DNA of 64,000 nucleotides from assembly GCF_025566985.1 (NCBI RefSeq), contig NZ_JAOQJD010000011.1, positions 13,490-77,489 of the forward strand. Reading direction: 5' to 3'. Below the pieces are notes generated by a model. The model saw only the letters and a list, made by a program, of their open reading frames with translations, was not told the DNA's origin and made no database searches. How positions within the stretch are numbered: position 1 is the stretch's first letter; each line of letters starts with the position of its first letter. A program made the position numbers and the translations under genes. Of the stretch, positions 24,823-33,500 are shown piece after piece. The DNA is from Aedoeadaptatus acetigenes. GTDB lineage: Bacteria > Bacillota > Clostridia > Tissierellales > Peptoniphilaceae.

Positions 24823-24856
24823 AACCTCCTCTGCTTTTTGGCATAGGAGGTTTTTT
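24821..24856 (+). terminator. terminator of the AbrB gene
   Basis: AAAACCTCCT (24821-24830) pairs perfectly with AGGAGGTTTT (24845-24854), with extra TGC/GCA pairing inside the loop and a T-run at 24851-24856. Confidence 0.92.
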
Positions 24857-24861
24857 ACTGA

Positions 24862-25117
24862 GTGAAGGCCGGCTCATGGCGTATCGTATCATCGATTGAT
24901 GATATTAAACCATGGATACCGTCGTTTCCTGATATTGACGCCGTAGAATCGAAATAGCGGGCATTTTATTCATAAAGCACATAGAAAGCCGGTTAATAAT
25001 AAAAAGTATGCTATTCGTCGCTTAGAGGCCCTGAAAAATAAATTTATGATTTCAGAAAATGGTTGTATATTTATAAAATCATGTACCGGAAACGAGATCG
25101 AATGTTCGAACGTATGA
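24862..25117 (+). pseudogene. coding debris of an unknown gene, frameshifted
   Basis: Two open stretches follow each other in different plus-strand frames. 24862-24957 contains SWRIVSSIDDIKPWIPSF and ends in a stop. 24947-25117 contains AIRRLEALKNKFMISENG and ends NEIECSNV-stop. Both have protein-like composition, and one frameshift near 24950-24965 would fuse them into about 80 residues. I do not recognise the family. No start with a good ribosome site precedes them and a terminator lies directly upstream, so this looks like a decayed gene. A chance pair of open frames remains possible. The rest of 24857-25131 shows no other gene. Confidence 0.3.
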
Positions 25118-25131
25118 TTCCGTCGAACAGA

Positions 25132-26136
25132 TCATTTTTTTTCTTTTTCCGCATCCTCAAGCATTTTTTCCACGTCCTCCACATTGGCCAAGGGGTTTTG
25201 GCTCATGGTGTGGCGAATGTCTTCCATATTGACGTGAGTGTAGATTTGCGTCGTTGAAATAGACTCGTGGCCGAGAATTTCCTGAAGGGATTTCAGGTCT
25301 TCGTCGCCGAATTGATACATTAAGGTGGCAGCCGTGTGGCGCAGCTTATGCACGGTGTATTTTTTCGTATCAAATCCGGCGTTTTTCAAGTGTTTTTCCA
25401 ACATATGCTGAATGGAGCGATTGCTCATGCGGCTTTTGCGCATGCTTAAAAAGAGGGCCCCTTCTTCCTCCAAACCTTCGGCCTTCCTCGCCGCCAAATA
25501 GGCATCGATGGAGCGCTGAACATTGTCGTTTAAATAGACCAGTCGTTCCTTGGAGCCCTTGCCCCAAATGCGCAGGGTGCGGTCTTTGTTTAAATCTTCC
25601 ACATTTAATGATGCGAGTTCACTGAGGCGCAGGCCGCAGTTTAAAAACAGGGTGGCGATGGCGTAATCCCGCCGGCGGAAGATCTCTTTCTGTTTATAAT
25701 TTTGAACGGAATGCAAGAGTCGCACGGCCTCTTCCAATGTTAAGTAGACGGGAAGAGAACGTTCGATTTTCGGCATGTCGATGTTTTCCGTCGGGTTTTT
25801 ATCCAATACATCCACTTTATAGGTCAGATAGTCGAAAAAGGAGCGCACGGAAGAAATTTTTCGAAATTTCGTTCGGCTGCTATTTTGCCTTTCCCTATCC
25901 AAATAGGAAATATAGGCGTAAACATCGCTCTTGTCGATTTGTTCCAAAAGGGCCTTATCGACGGTGTCGATGTCAACTTCGTCTAAGGAATCTACGACGA
26001 GGCCTTCTTTTCGAACGCGCATATAACGAAGAAATTGTCGTATGTCGTAATAATATTCTTTTATCGTGCCGTCGCTGCGGCCTTTGGCGGCGCGCAGGTA
26101 ATTTAGGTAGTCGTCCAGTATAGTTGAGCGAATCAT
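25132..26136 (-). CDS. tyrosine recombinase (XerC/XerD type)
   Basis: A 334-aa recombinase with an N-terminal SAM-like core-binding domain (residues about 5-110). The C-terminal catalytic domain carries Arg170 (CGLRLSEL), Lys193 (GKGSKER), His263/Arg266 (HKLRHTAA), His290 (GHESISTTQ) and Tyr299 (IYTHV). The full catalytic set is intact. Its length and chromosomal setting beside rny suggest a housekeeping Xer recombinase that resolves chromosome dimers. However, it adjoins a small accessory pocket, so a role in integration cannot be excluded. The acidic/basic C-terminal tail (DVEKMLEDAEKEKK) is longer than in typical XerC. Confidence 0.9.
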   Translation of the reverse strand: MIRSTILDDYLNYLRAAKGRSDGTIKEYYYDIRQFLRYMRVRKEGLVVDSLDEVDIDTVDKALLEQIDKSDVYAYISYLDRERQNSSRTKFRKISSVRSFFDYLTYKVDVLDKNPTENIDMPKIERSLPVYLTLEEAVRLLHSVQNYKQKEIFRRRDYAIATLFLNCGLRLSELASLNVEDLNKDRTLRIWGKGSKERLVYLNDNVQRSIDAYLAARKAEGLEEEGALFLSMRKSRMSNRSIQHMLEKHLKNAGFDTKKYTVHKLRHTAATLMYQFGDEDLKSLQEILGHESISTTQIYTHVNMEDIRHTMSQNPLANVEDVEKMLEDAEKEKK

Positions 26137-26167
26137 GTGTCACCTCGTAACTATCATAGCAAAGAAA

Positions 26168-26200
26168 ACAAGAAAAAACCCGCCCGTAGGCAGGTTTTTT
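26168..26200 (-). terminator. terminator of rny
   Basis: On the minus strand AAAACCTGCC pairs with GGCGGGTTTT around a 4-nt TACG loop, with one internal A/C mismatch. It is followed by a T-run. It begins right at the rny stop. Confidence 0.8.
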
Positions 26201-27744
26201 TATTTGGCGTATTCGACGGCGCGGGTTTCGCGGATCACATTGACTTTGATCTGACCCGGGAAATCCAGCTGTGCCTCGATTTCGTTGGCGATGTTTCGAG
26301 CCGTGGTCACCATGTGGGCCTCGTCGATTTCTTTGGGCTTCACGATGATGCGCAGTTCCCGGCCGGCTTGGACGGCGTAGGATTTTTCGATGCCGTCGAA
26401 ACCGGTGGCGATTTCCTCCAGCTGTTCCAACCGCTTAATGTAGTTTTCGATGGTTTCCCGTCGTGCACCGGGTCGTGCCGCGCTGATGGCGTCGGCTGCC
26501 TGCACCAAGACGGATTCCAGTGAATCGAATTCCACATCGCCGTGGTGGGCCTCGATGCCGTTAATGACGGCTTCAGGCTCCTTGTAGCGCCTAGCCAGTT
26601 CCACACCTAATTCCACGTGGGGTCCTTCCACTTCGTGGTCGATGGACTTTCCTAAGTCGTGGAGCAGGCCGGCACGTCTGGCCAGTTTCGAGTCGATGCC
26701 GATTTCTTCGGCCAAATAGCCGGCAATTTTCGACACTTCCACGGAATGGCGCAAACAGTTTTGTCCAAAGCTGGTACGGAATTTTAAACGGCCAAGGTAC
26801 TTCACCAGTTCCGGGTGAAGGCCGTGAACGCCGGCTTCGAAGGCAGCTTCTTCGCCGCTTTCCTTGATGATCTCATCTACTTCCTGTCTCGCTTTTTCTA
26901 CCGTGTCTTCGATGCGCGTCGGGTGGATTCGTCCGTCGAGGACCAATTTTTCCAGAGTTAGGCGCGCGATTTCGCGGCGAATGGGGTTAAAGGAAGAGAC
27001 GACGACAGCTTCCGGCGTATCGTCGATGATTAAATCGACGCCGGTTAAGGCTTCGATGGCACGAATGTTTCGGCCTTCCCGACCGATGATGCGGCCCTTC
27101 ATTTCGTCGTTGGGCAAGTTCACCACGGAGACCGTGGACTCGGCCACTTCGTCGGCTGCGATCCGTTGAATGGCGTGAACGATAACGTCTTGAGCGATTT
27201 TTTTGCTTTCGTCTTTGACGTAGCGTTCGTATTCGCGAATCTTCACCGCCGATTCTTGGGTCAGCTCGTTTTCCAATTCATTGAGAAGAATTTGTTTGGC
27301 TTCCTCTTTGGATAAGCCGGAGATCCGTTGAATTTCTTCGGACTTCTTGTCCACCAATTCATCGATAAGATCTTCCTTCTCTTGAATGCGCGCTTGTTGG
27401 TCGAAAATCTGGCTTTCCTTTTTCTCCAAGGTCGCACTTTTCGATTGAAGCAAATCTTCCTTGGAATTTAAGCGATCTTCGTAGCGCTGCAGTTCGTTTT
27501 TTCGAGCATCACTTTCCTGTTGGACCGTATCCCGAAGCTTGTGTATTTCCTCTTTCGCTTGGAATAAAATATCGCGTTTATTGTTTTCGGCTTCACGTTC
27601 CGCATCAATAATGATATTCTTTGCTAGTTCTTCCGCATGATTGAGCTTTCCTTCAGCCAATGTTTTGCGTAAAAAATAACCAATAGCTACTCCGAGGATT
27701 CCAAATACCAATGCCCCCAGAATAGATACCAAATATGCGGGCAT
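26200..27744 (-). CDS. rny: ribonuclease Y
   Basis: A 514-aa protein: an N-terminal membrane anchor (LVSILGALVFGILGVAIGYF), a long coiled coil (about residues 30-200), a KH domain (KGRIIGREGRNIRAIEALTG) and an HD phosphohydrolase domain (HDLGKSIDHE). RNase Y is a membrane-tethered endoribonuclease that starts mRNA decay in Bacillota. The GTG at 27753 lies within the AAGGAGGTG ribosome site, so ATG 27744 is the likely start. An extended -10 (TGA-TATAAT, 27808-27800 on minus) precedes it. Confidence 0.96.
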   Translation of the reverse strand: MPAYLVSILGALVFGILGVAIGYFLRKTLAEGKLNHAEELAKNIIIDAEREAENNKRDILFQAKEEIHKLRDTVQQESDARKNELQRYEDRLNSKEDLLQSKSATLEKKESQIFDQQARIQEKEDLIDELVDKKSEEIQRISGLSKEEAKQILLNELENELTQESAVKIREYERYVKDESKKIAQDVIVHAIQRIAADEVAESTVSVVNLPNDEMKGRIIGREGRNIRAIEALTGVDLIIDDTPEAVVVSSFNPIRREIARLTLEKLVLDGRIHPTRIEDTVEKARQEVDEIIKESGEEAAFEAGVHGLHPELVKYLGRLKFRTSFGQNCLRHSVEVSKIAGYLAEEIGIDSKLARRAGLLHDLGKSIDHEVEGPHVELGVELARRYKEPEAVINGIEAHHGDVEFDSLESVLVQAADAISAARPGARRETIENYIKRLEQLEEIATGFDGIEKSYAVQAGRELRIIVKPKEIDEAHMVTTARNIANEIEAQLDFPGQIKVNVIRETRAVEYAK

Positions 27745-27799
27745 ATGGAACACCTCCTTATTTAATTTTCATGATTCAAATGGTATAAACCACTTGTTT

Positions 27800-27808
27800 A
27801 TTATATCA
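27800..27808 (-). promoter_or_regulatory. promoter of rny
   Basis: A perfect TATAAT (27805-27800) with TGA directly upstream (extended -10) on the minus strand. No good -35 is present at 17 bp. Confidence 0.6.
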
Positions 27809-27858
27809 TAATTTGAATCTTTTGTTTCGATGATTTCTTTTCGCCACATTCTTTGCAG

Positions 27859-27886
27859 TAAAAAAAGGACCGCATGGCAGTCCCTT
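27859..27886 (-). terminator. terminator of the ftsK-recA-split Rad50 operon
   Basis: On the minus strand a 10-bp stem (AAGGGACTGC with GCGGTCCTTT, two G-T wobbles) closes over CAT and is followed by Ts. It lies 5 nt after the last gene of the operon. Confidence 0.85.
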
Positions 27887-27891
27887 GTACG

Positions 27892-28554
27892 TTAGGATTC
27901 GTCGGTCTCGGCGATGATTTCAACGACTTCGCTGATGCCGTTTCGTATATCCACGCGAAAGGCTTTGTCGCAAATGTTTGTCAGATAATCGTTGTGGGTG
28001 ACCATAATGATTTGCCTGGAAAAAAGACGGGAACATTCCTTTACAAATTCCCCCATATTAAAGATGTAATCGTCGCTGATGTGCTTTCCGGGCTCGTCGA
28101 GGAAGAGGGGTCCGTCCATTTTCGGCCGGTGGTTTTCCAAAAAGGCGATGCGCAGAGCGAGGCTCACGATGTCTACGACGCCGCCGCCACGACTCATCTC
28201 CGGCTTCGTCTTTACTTTGTATTCTCCGTAATCGGATTCCACGAAAAACTCGGCGATAGGAAGTCCACGCTTTTCGGAGAGGTCTACGATAAACCTGGAG
28301 CTGTTTTGCATAATGTAGGCGATGGATTGGGTGACGATGTCTTCGATTTGGTGCGTGGCTTGGTTTCTGGAAAAGTCGGCGGCCTTTTGCAAAAGAAAGA
28401 CCACGCCGCTGAGCTTCTTCTCTTCCGCTTCCACTTCTCTGATCCCCTGCCTCTTTTTTTCCACCTGATCGAGAATGGAATCGCGAATGCCCTCCCGGCG
28501 GCTAACCTCTTTTGAAAAGGACTCAAACCGCTTATAGGCTTCTTCGTAGGTCAT
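27892..28554 (-). CDS. C-terminal half of a split Rad50/SbcC-like ATPase
   Basis: A 220-aa protein. Residues 1-60 are a coiled coil and the rest matches the C-terminal lobe of SMC/Rad50 ATPases. The ABC signature is SRGGGVVDIVSLALR (from about residue 121), Walker B is GPLFLDEP (D153/E154), and the H-loop is VTHND (His187). There is no Walker A; this is supplied by the gene two positions upstream. The two lobes should assemble into one ATP-binding unit with the adjacent Mre11-like nuclease. It overlaps the small coiled-coil gene by 4 nt. Confidence 0.85.
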   Translation of the reverse strand: MTYEEAYKRFESFSKEVSRREGIRDSILDQVEKKRQGIREVEAEEKKLSGVVFLLQKAADFSRNQATHQIEDIVTQSIAYIMQNSSRFIVDLSEKRGLPIAEFFVESDYGEYKVKTKPEMSRGGGVVDIVSLALRIAFLENHRPKMDGPLFLDEPGKHISDDYIFNMGEFVKECSRLFSRQIIMVTHNDYLTNICDKAFRVDIRNGISEVVEIIAETDES

Positions 28555-28790
28555 GCTTTATCCTCGGGGAGAAGTTTTTCCGCTTCGTCGAGCAGACGAA
28601 GGATTTCGGATTCCATGCGCTTGATTTCATCTTCCAAGGTCGCGGGATCGAAGCCCAGGGCTTTGATTTTTTCGTTTAATTCCTTTTCTTCCCGCTCCAG
28701 CTCTTCCATGCGCCACTCGGCGCGTTTGCGCGTGTCCTTTGCCTGCTCGTAGCGCTGATTTAATTCGCTGATCCGTTGTTCTAAATTCAT
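28551..28790 (-). CDS. small coiled-coil protein of the split Rad50 operon
   Basis: A 79-aa, highly charged, heptad-rich protein (MNLEQRISELNQRYEQAKD..., then ELEREEKELNEKIKALG...) with a short break at GFDPAT and a second helix. I recognise no domain beyond coiled coil. It lies between the N- and C-halves of the ATPase: one base after the former's stop, and overlapping the latter by 4 nt. It could complete the descending arm of the missing coiled coil or act as an assembly subunit. ATG 28790 has GGAGG about 7 nt upstream; the longer reading from 28832 lies inside the preceding gene. Confidence 0.7.
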   Translation of the reverse strand: MNLEQRISELNQRYEQAKDTRKRAEWRMEELEREEKELNEKIKALGFDPATLEDEIKRMESEILRLLDEAEKLLPEDKA

Positions 28791-28791
28791 C

Positions 28792-30231
28792 CTAATCCTC
28801 CAAACTATGCTTAATGGCGTGCAGGGCCCCATCGTCTATGGGCTGTTTACACAAAGGGCAGGTGCCGGCCTCGGAAAGGCCGTTTAAGTACGCGTCCATG
28901 GCCCGTCGATCGTCGTCGACGAAGCGGGAAAGATCGGCCGAAAGCTTTTCTTTTTCATGATTGAGCCTTTTTTGTTCCTGTAAAAGAGCATGAAGGGATC
29001 GATCTTTTTCCAGTGCTTCCGTCATTTGACCGTTTAGTTTCTCCAGGCCGTCCAATTGACTGAAGCGAGCCAGGAAGGCTTCCCCCATTTTTATTCGCGC
29101 GTTTAATTCCTGAAAAGCCGCCAGCAAACTTCTGTAATCGATGAGCTTATTGTACTTCTTTTGAACTTCCATGGATAGAATGGCACCGAGGCCTTTTGTC
29201 GCATCCAGAATCTTCTGATTTGTCGTTTTCGCCTTTTGAGCTGCTGCGAGGGAAAGATACAGGGGTAGAATATTGTCGTAGGTATTTTTAACTTCCCTCA
29301 TTTCGCGAACCTTCTCCCGAAGCGTCTCCACATTTTCGTAATTTTCAAGCACCGATGCGGTGGTCTTCCGATTGAATGCATTTTGTTTAAACAGATCTGA
29401 GAGGAGGCGCTCCCTGCCGTATTGACTTACCTTGTTTTGCAGGGAGGAAATATTTTCTCCCAATAGATCCAGTACGGCGTAGCGCTTTAAGATGTCTTCC
29501 GCCTTCCGCCGATTTTCTCTGATGGAGATGCGTTCTTGCCTATACGCCTCTGCCAATTCCATCTTTTCCCGAAGGTCCGATACGGCAAAAAGGATTTCGC
29601 TCACTTTTTCCCGAACGGCGATTTCCTCGTCCAAATCCGAAAAGGCTTTGAGGGAATCTTCCGTTTCCTGTAAATCGGCCTCGAGCATCTCCCGGCGTAT
29701 GGCGATTTGTTTTTTGTCGCGAAGGGTGTCACGCATGGTTTCGTCTAACAAATCCACGCCCACCATGCGTCCGATGGCCTGGGCCTTGTATGCGTCGGTT
29801 TCCTGAAGGAGAAAGGGCCCGTCCAGTTGATCGGAAAAGTTCAGAGGCAGGGATTTTTTATCGTCCAGCATAACCTTTTTAATTCCGATCGCTTCTTCGA
29901 TTTCAGCGGGTACGTTTTTTCCGAAGCCCTCGAAGATCAACTCTTCTTCACCCGGTTGTCGCAAAATGTATTGATTCTTCGAGCGAGTGCGTTTGCGCTC
30001 CACTTCCACCTTGTTTTGAAAGCGGACAGTGACGGATACCTCCGACTCTCCTTCACGCACGAATTCCACGCCGGAGGGATCGTTAAACATGTTCCAACGC
30101 AGGGCCCGCATGATCGCTGTCTTGCCGCTGTCTGAAGGGCCTACGATGACATTGACGCCTTTAGAAAGAGAAAGTTCGGAGTACATGTGGGATTGAAAAT
30201 TCACGAGAATGATTTTTTCGATGGAATTCAA
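28792..30231 (-). CDS. N-terminal half of a split Rad50/SbcC-like ATPase with zinc hook
   Basis: A 479-aa protein. The N-lobe carries ILVNFQSHMYSELSLSKG and Walker A GPSDSGKTAIMRAL (about 31-38), with a probable Q-loop near Gln143 (GPFLLQET). A coiled coil of about 300 residues follows. It ends 18 residues after CPLC (C458/C461), which is the Rad50 zinc-hook CxxC. No Walker B or signature motif is present. So the polypeptide stops at the hook, and the other lobe is a separate gene. It overlaps the nuclease gene by 4 nt. No frameshift is involved: each half has its own start and ribosome site. Confidence 0.85.
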   Translation of the reverse strand: MNSIEKIILVNFQSHMYSELSLSKGVNVIVGPSDSGKTAIMRALRWNMFNDPSGVEFVREGESEVSVTVRFQNKVEVERKRTRSKNQYILRQPGEEELIFEGFGKNVPAEIEEAIGIKKVMLDDKKSLPLNFSDQLDGPFLLQETDAYKAQAIGRMVGVDLLDETMRDTLRDKKQIAIRREMLEADLQETEDSLKAFSDLDEEIAVREKVSEILFAVSDLREKMELAEAYRQERISIRENRRKAEDILKRYAVLDLLGENISSLQNKVSQYGRERLLSDLFKQNAFNRKTTASVLENYENVETLREKVREMREVKNTYDNILPLYLSLAAAQKAKTTNQKILDATKGLGAILSMEVQKKYNKLIDYRSLLAAFQELNARIKMGEAFLARFSQLDGLEKLNGQMTEALEKDRSLHALLQEQKRLNHEKEKLSADLSRFVDDDRRAMDAYLNGLSEAGTCPLCKQPIDDGALHAIKHSLED

Positions 30232-31208
30232 AGGATACTCCTCCTCTCCTGAACTTCGGCGATACGCTTCATGGCTTCTTTTTTTATGGCAGGATCCAAA
30301 TTTTCGTTAGCGGAGATGTCGGCCAGGAGATCGAAGAAGTTTATGCGGTCGTAATTTCCCGAGCGGTCGATGGATTCCTTAAATTCCGCCAATTCCTGCC
30401 TCTTAAATTTATGCATCTCGATTTCCCTTCGGTCCAAGACCTCGGGGCCCGGCAAGGCGGATCTTAAATCCCGCACCTCGATGGCAGCCTTGTTCTTTTT
30501 CACGTCGATAAGAACGATCTTGGGCCGCCGTTTCAGCTCTTTCATGGAATTTGAAATCCGAACCATGGCGCCGGGATTGAGAAATGATTTTCCGTCTACT
30601 TCCGTCAGCGGAAAACCGTCGTGTAAGTGGCCGCACAAAGTTAAATCGGCTTTTGTATCTTTAATGTCGTCGATGGTCGTATGGGAAAACATAGCCCTTA
30701 CCTCGCCGGCCATTAAAAAGCCGTGAACCAGATGAATGGCATAGTCCGTATCGGGATCTCGTTCATCGACGATGTAAAGATGCCGGTTTTCCTGCCGATC
30801 CAGACCGTACATATAGGGGGATCCGCTTAACTGAACCGTGGTCTCCTCGTCTTTTAAAAGGATTCTCCGGTGGTTAATTAAATGAATGATGCCTAAGGTG
30901 TCCAAAAGTCCCATCATGGTCCTGGGCAGTGTGACGGGGTTGTGGCCGTAGATGTCGTGATTGCCGCTGATGGCATATATGGGCGCGGAGAATCCCTTTA
31001 AAATAGGAATGATCTCGTTCATTACGGAAATGGAAACGTCCGGGCGATCGAAAAGATCGCCGCCGTGTAAAATATAATCCACCGATTCTTCCCGCGCCAC
31101 GGATTGAATTTCCTGTAATTTAATTTTGACCGTATGGAAAAACGAATCCGTTCTGGATTTCGGATTCGTTCCTCGAATATGACTATCTGTGAAGTACAGG
31201 AATTTCAA
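30228..31208 (-). CDS. Mre11/SbcD-like metallophosphoesterase
   Basis: A 326-aa calcineurin-like phosphoesterase. Metal ligands are D8/H10 (FTDSHIRG), D51 (GGDLFDR), N83-H84-D85 (SGNHDI), H162 (VHGFL) and H194/H196 (GHLHDG). The remaining 130 residues would form the capping and Rad50-binding parts. Mre11/SbcD nucleases process DNA ends with a Rad50/SbcC ATPase, whose two halves are encoded immediately downstream. It starts 3 nt after the recA stop and belongs to the same operon. Confidence 0.88.
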   Translation of the reverse strand: MKFLYFTDSHIRGTNPKSRTDSFFHTVKIKLQEIQSVAREESVDYILHGGDLFDRPDVSISVMNEIIPILKGFSAPIYAISGNHDIYGHNPVTLPRTMMGLLDTLGIIHLINHRRILLKDEETTVQLSGSPYMYGLDRQENRHLYIVDERDPDTDYAIHLVHGFLMAGEVRAMFSHTTIDDIKDTKADLTLCGHLHDGFPLTEVDGKSFLNPGAMVRISNSMKELKRRPKIVLIDVKKNKAAIEVRDLRSALPGPEVLDRREIEMHKFKRQELAEFKESIDRSGNYDRINFFDLLADISANENLDPAIKKEAMKRIAEVQERRSIL

Positions 31209-31211
31209 CGA

Positions 31212-32249
31212 CTATTCCTCCTCGGAAGGTTCGCCTGCCTCGTTTTCGTTGCTGTGTTTGTTGCCCAGTTTGTAGTGAATGCGGACTTTTTCGTCGATTT
31301 CGTCTAAGAGATCGGCATTTTCCTGTAAATAGGCCTTGGAATTTTCGCGCCCCTGACCGAGTTTGACGTCGCCATAGCCGAACCAGGAACCGGATTTTTC
31401 CACGATGCCCGCTTCCACGGCGGCATCCAAAATAGAGCCCACTTTGGAAATGCCCGTGCCGTACATAATATCGAATTCCGCCTTTTTAAAGGGGGGCGCT
31501 ACTTTGTTTTTCACGACCTTCACGCGGACGCGGTTACCGATAATTTCATCGCCTTTTTTCAAGCTGTCTATGCGGCGAATATCCATGCGCACGGAAGTGA
31601 AGAATTTCAGGGCGCGGCCGCCGGTGGTGGTTTCCGGATTGCCGAACATGACGCCGATTTTTTCGCGCAATTGATTGATGAAAATTACGGATGCCTTGGA
31701 TTTGCTGATGGCGCCTGTTAATTTTCTGAGCCCTTGGCTCATGAGCCGAGCCTGCAGACCCATATGGCTGTCTCCCATTTCGCCTTCGATTTCCGCTTTC
31801 GGCACCAGTGCCGCCACGGAGTCTACGACGATTAAATCCACGGCATTGCTCCTGACCAAGCTTTCGGTAATTTCGAGGGCCTGTTCCCCGGTGTCCGGTT
31901 GAGAGATGATTAAATTTTCCGTATCGACGCCCAGATTCTTGCTGTACTGAGGGTCGAGAGCGTGTTCCGCGTCAATAAAAGCCGCCGTGCCGCCGAGCTT
32001 TTGCGCTTCGGCGATCATGTGCAGGGCCAGTGTGGTCTTACCGGAAGATTCGGGGCCGTAAATTTCGATGATGCGGCCTCTGGGGATGCCGCCGATTCCC
32101 AAGGCGATATCCAAACTTAAGGCGCCGGTGGGAATGGATTCGATGTTTAAATTGGCGTTTTCGCCCAGGCGCATAATGGCGCCTTTGCCGTATTCCTTCT
32201 CAATTTTCGCGATGGCATCGTCTAATGCTTTTTTTCTACTCTCGTCCAT
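31212..32249 (-). CDS. recA: recombinase RecA
   Basis: A 345-aa RecA with Walker A GPESSGKTTL (about 66-75), LIVVDSVAALVP, and the L1/L2 DNA-binding loops including NQLREKIGVMFGNPETTTGG. It forms filaments on single-stranded DNA, drives strand exchange and triggers LexA self-cleavage. It overlaps cinA by 14 nt. It has no recognisable promoter of its own here, so it depends on the operon promoter before ftsK or on one hidden inside upstream genes. recX lies 29 kb away. Confidence 0.98.
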   Translation of the reverse strand: MDESRKKALDDAIAKIEKEYGKGAIMRLGENANLNIESIPTGALSLDIALGIGGIPRGRIIEIYGPESSGKTTLALHMIAEAQKLGGTAAFIDAEHALDPQYSKNLGVDTENLIISQPDTGEQALEITESLVRSNAVDLIVVDSVAALVPKAEIEGEMGDSHMGLQARLMSQGLRKLTGAISKSKASVIFINQLREKIGVMFGNPETTTGGRALKFFTSVRMDIRRIDSLKKGDEIIGNRVRVKVVKNKVAPPFKKAEFDIMYGTGISKVGSILDAAVEAGIVEKSGSWFGYGDVKLGQGRENSKAYLQENADLLDEIDEKVRIHYKLGNKHSNENEAGEPSEEE

Positions 32250-33492
32250 GTGCCTCTCCTAACTCGTGTAATAAAATCCTCGCCAAAATGTATTTCGAAC
32301 TGCGATATTGAATCGTGGTGCGATCGTCTTTGTACATGCGGCTCTCCCGCAAGACTTCTTCTCCGTCTTTTCGAATAGAGTAAATAACCGTGCCCACATC
32401 TTTTCCCGTCGCCGATTCCGGGCCGGCCTCGCCGGTGGTGGCGACGCAGTAGGTGCTCTTCGTTTTTTCGAAAAGGCCTAGGCTCATCTCAGAAGCCACC
32501 GCTTCGGAGACCACGGTGTCTTTTGAAATGGTGTCGGGATTTACACAGAGCAGCTTTTCCTTCACCTCGTCGCTGTAAGTGATGTAGCTTTCGTGAAGCA
32601 CATTGCTTGCGCCGGCCACGGAGGTGATCATGTGGGCCATGTTTCCTCCGGTCACCGATTCGGCAAAGCTGATGGTAAACTTCTCTTCCGCCAGGCAATC
32701 AACCAAAGTTTCGAAGACGTCTCTTTCTCCGTCGCCGTAGATATACTCGGAAAAGAGTTCCCGAAGGGCGCGGAGAGCTTCTACGTATTCTTTTTCGATG
32801 ATCTCGGCTTCGGCCTCGTCCTCCGCGTGGGCGATAACTTTTATTTCCACTTCTCCGGTTTTGGCAAAGGTGTTGATTTCCACGTTTTCCGTTTCGATCT
32901 TTGCCTCCCGGAACATGGACTCACATTTGGATTCGCCGATATTTACCAGACGCAAACTTGTAATGAAGTTCTTTCCGTGGACCGGATTTAGATAATTGGC
33001 TGCGATATCGTCCGCCATGGGCTCAAATTCCCGCGGCGGCCCGGGGAGCATAAAAAATTGCTTGCCTTCGTAGTTCAGCATGCATCCCGGCGCCGTTCCC
33101 TTTGGATTGGGAATGACCACGGCGCCTTCGGGAAATTCCGCTTGGCGCTTGTTGTTTTCCGTAATGTTTTTAGAAAAACTCATGGAGACATTGCGAATAT
33201 AGTCCCACTGTTTTTCGTCGAAAATCAAGGGCAAGTCCAAAGCGTGGGCCAGGGCCTGTTTCGTCATGTCGTCTTGCGTCGGTCCCAATCCGCCGCAGAG
33301 AAAGATTACATCGGACCGGGTAAGGGCCGTCTCGATGGCGTCTCGAATGGCTTCATACTTGTCCCTAACCGAGGCGTGATACTCCACATCGTAGCCGGCG
33401 TCGGTAAGTTTTTGTGACAGGTAGGGGCCATTGGTATTTAAAATGGATCCGATTAGTATTTCCGTTCCGATGGTTATGATTTCTGCTTTCAT
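32236..33492 (-). CDS. cinA: CinA family protein (competence/damage-inducible; NMN deamidase domain)
   Basis: A 418-aa protein with an N-terminal MoCF/molybdopterin-binding-like domain (TIGTEILIGSILNTNGPYLSQKL, CGGLGPTQDD). The C-terminal CinA/PncC domain contains SFAESVTGGNMAHMI and ATTGEAGPESATGKDVGTV. Family members hydrolyse ADP-ribose-type pyrophosphates and/or deamidate NMN. The gene is often next to recA in Bacillota, as here. It starts 8 nt after pgsA. Confidence 0.93.
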   Translation of the reverse strand: MKAEIITIGTEILIGSILNTNGPYLSQKLTDAGYDVEYHASVRDKYEAIRDAIETALTRSDVIFLCGGLGPTQDDMTKQALAHALDLPLIFDEKQWDYIRNVSMSFSKNITENNKRQAEFPEGAVVIPNPKGTAPGCMLNYEGKQFFMLPGPPREFEPMADDIAANYLNPVHGKNFITSLRLVNIGESKCESMFREAKIETENVEINTFAKTGEVEIKVIAHAEDEAEAEIIEKEYVEALRALRELFSEYIYGDGERDVFETLVDCLAEEKFTISFAESVTGGNMAHMITSVAGASNVLHESYITYSDEVKEKLLCVNPDTISKDTVVSEAVASEMSLGLFEKTKSTYCVATTGEAGPESATGKDVGTVIYSIRKDGEEVLRESRMYKDDRTTIQYRSSKYILARILLHELGEAHGRE

Positions 33493-33500
33493 AGACGCTC

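Noticed and set aside
25107..25120. CGAACGTATGATTC, 12 of 14 match to the SOS consensus
   Set aside because: It lies beyond the 3' end of the recombinase gene with no gene start nearby on either strand, and sits within coding debris; probably chance or a relic.
25132..26136. Tyrosine recombinase as integrase of a prophage or integrative element
   Set aside because: No phage genes, tRNA attachment site or direct repeats were found; its setting beside rny fits a housekeeping Xer enzyme better.
27874..28515. 213-aa plus-strand ORF opposite the Rad50 C-half gene
   Set aside because: The minus frame has Walker B, signature and H-loop; the plus frame has none and starts in a terminator.
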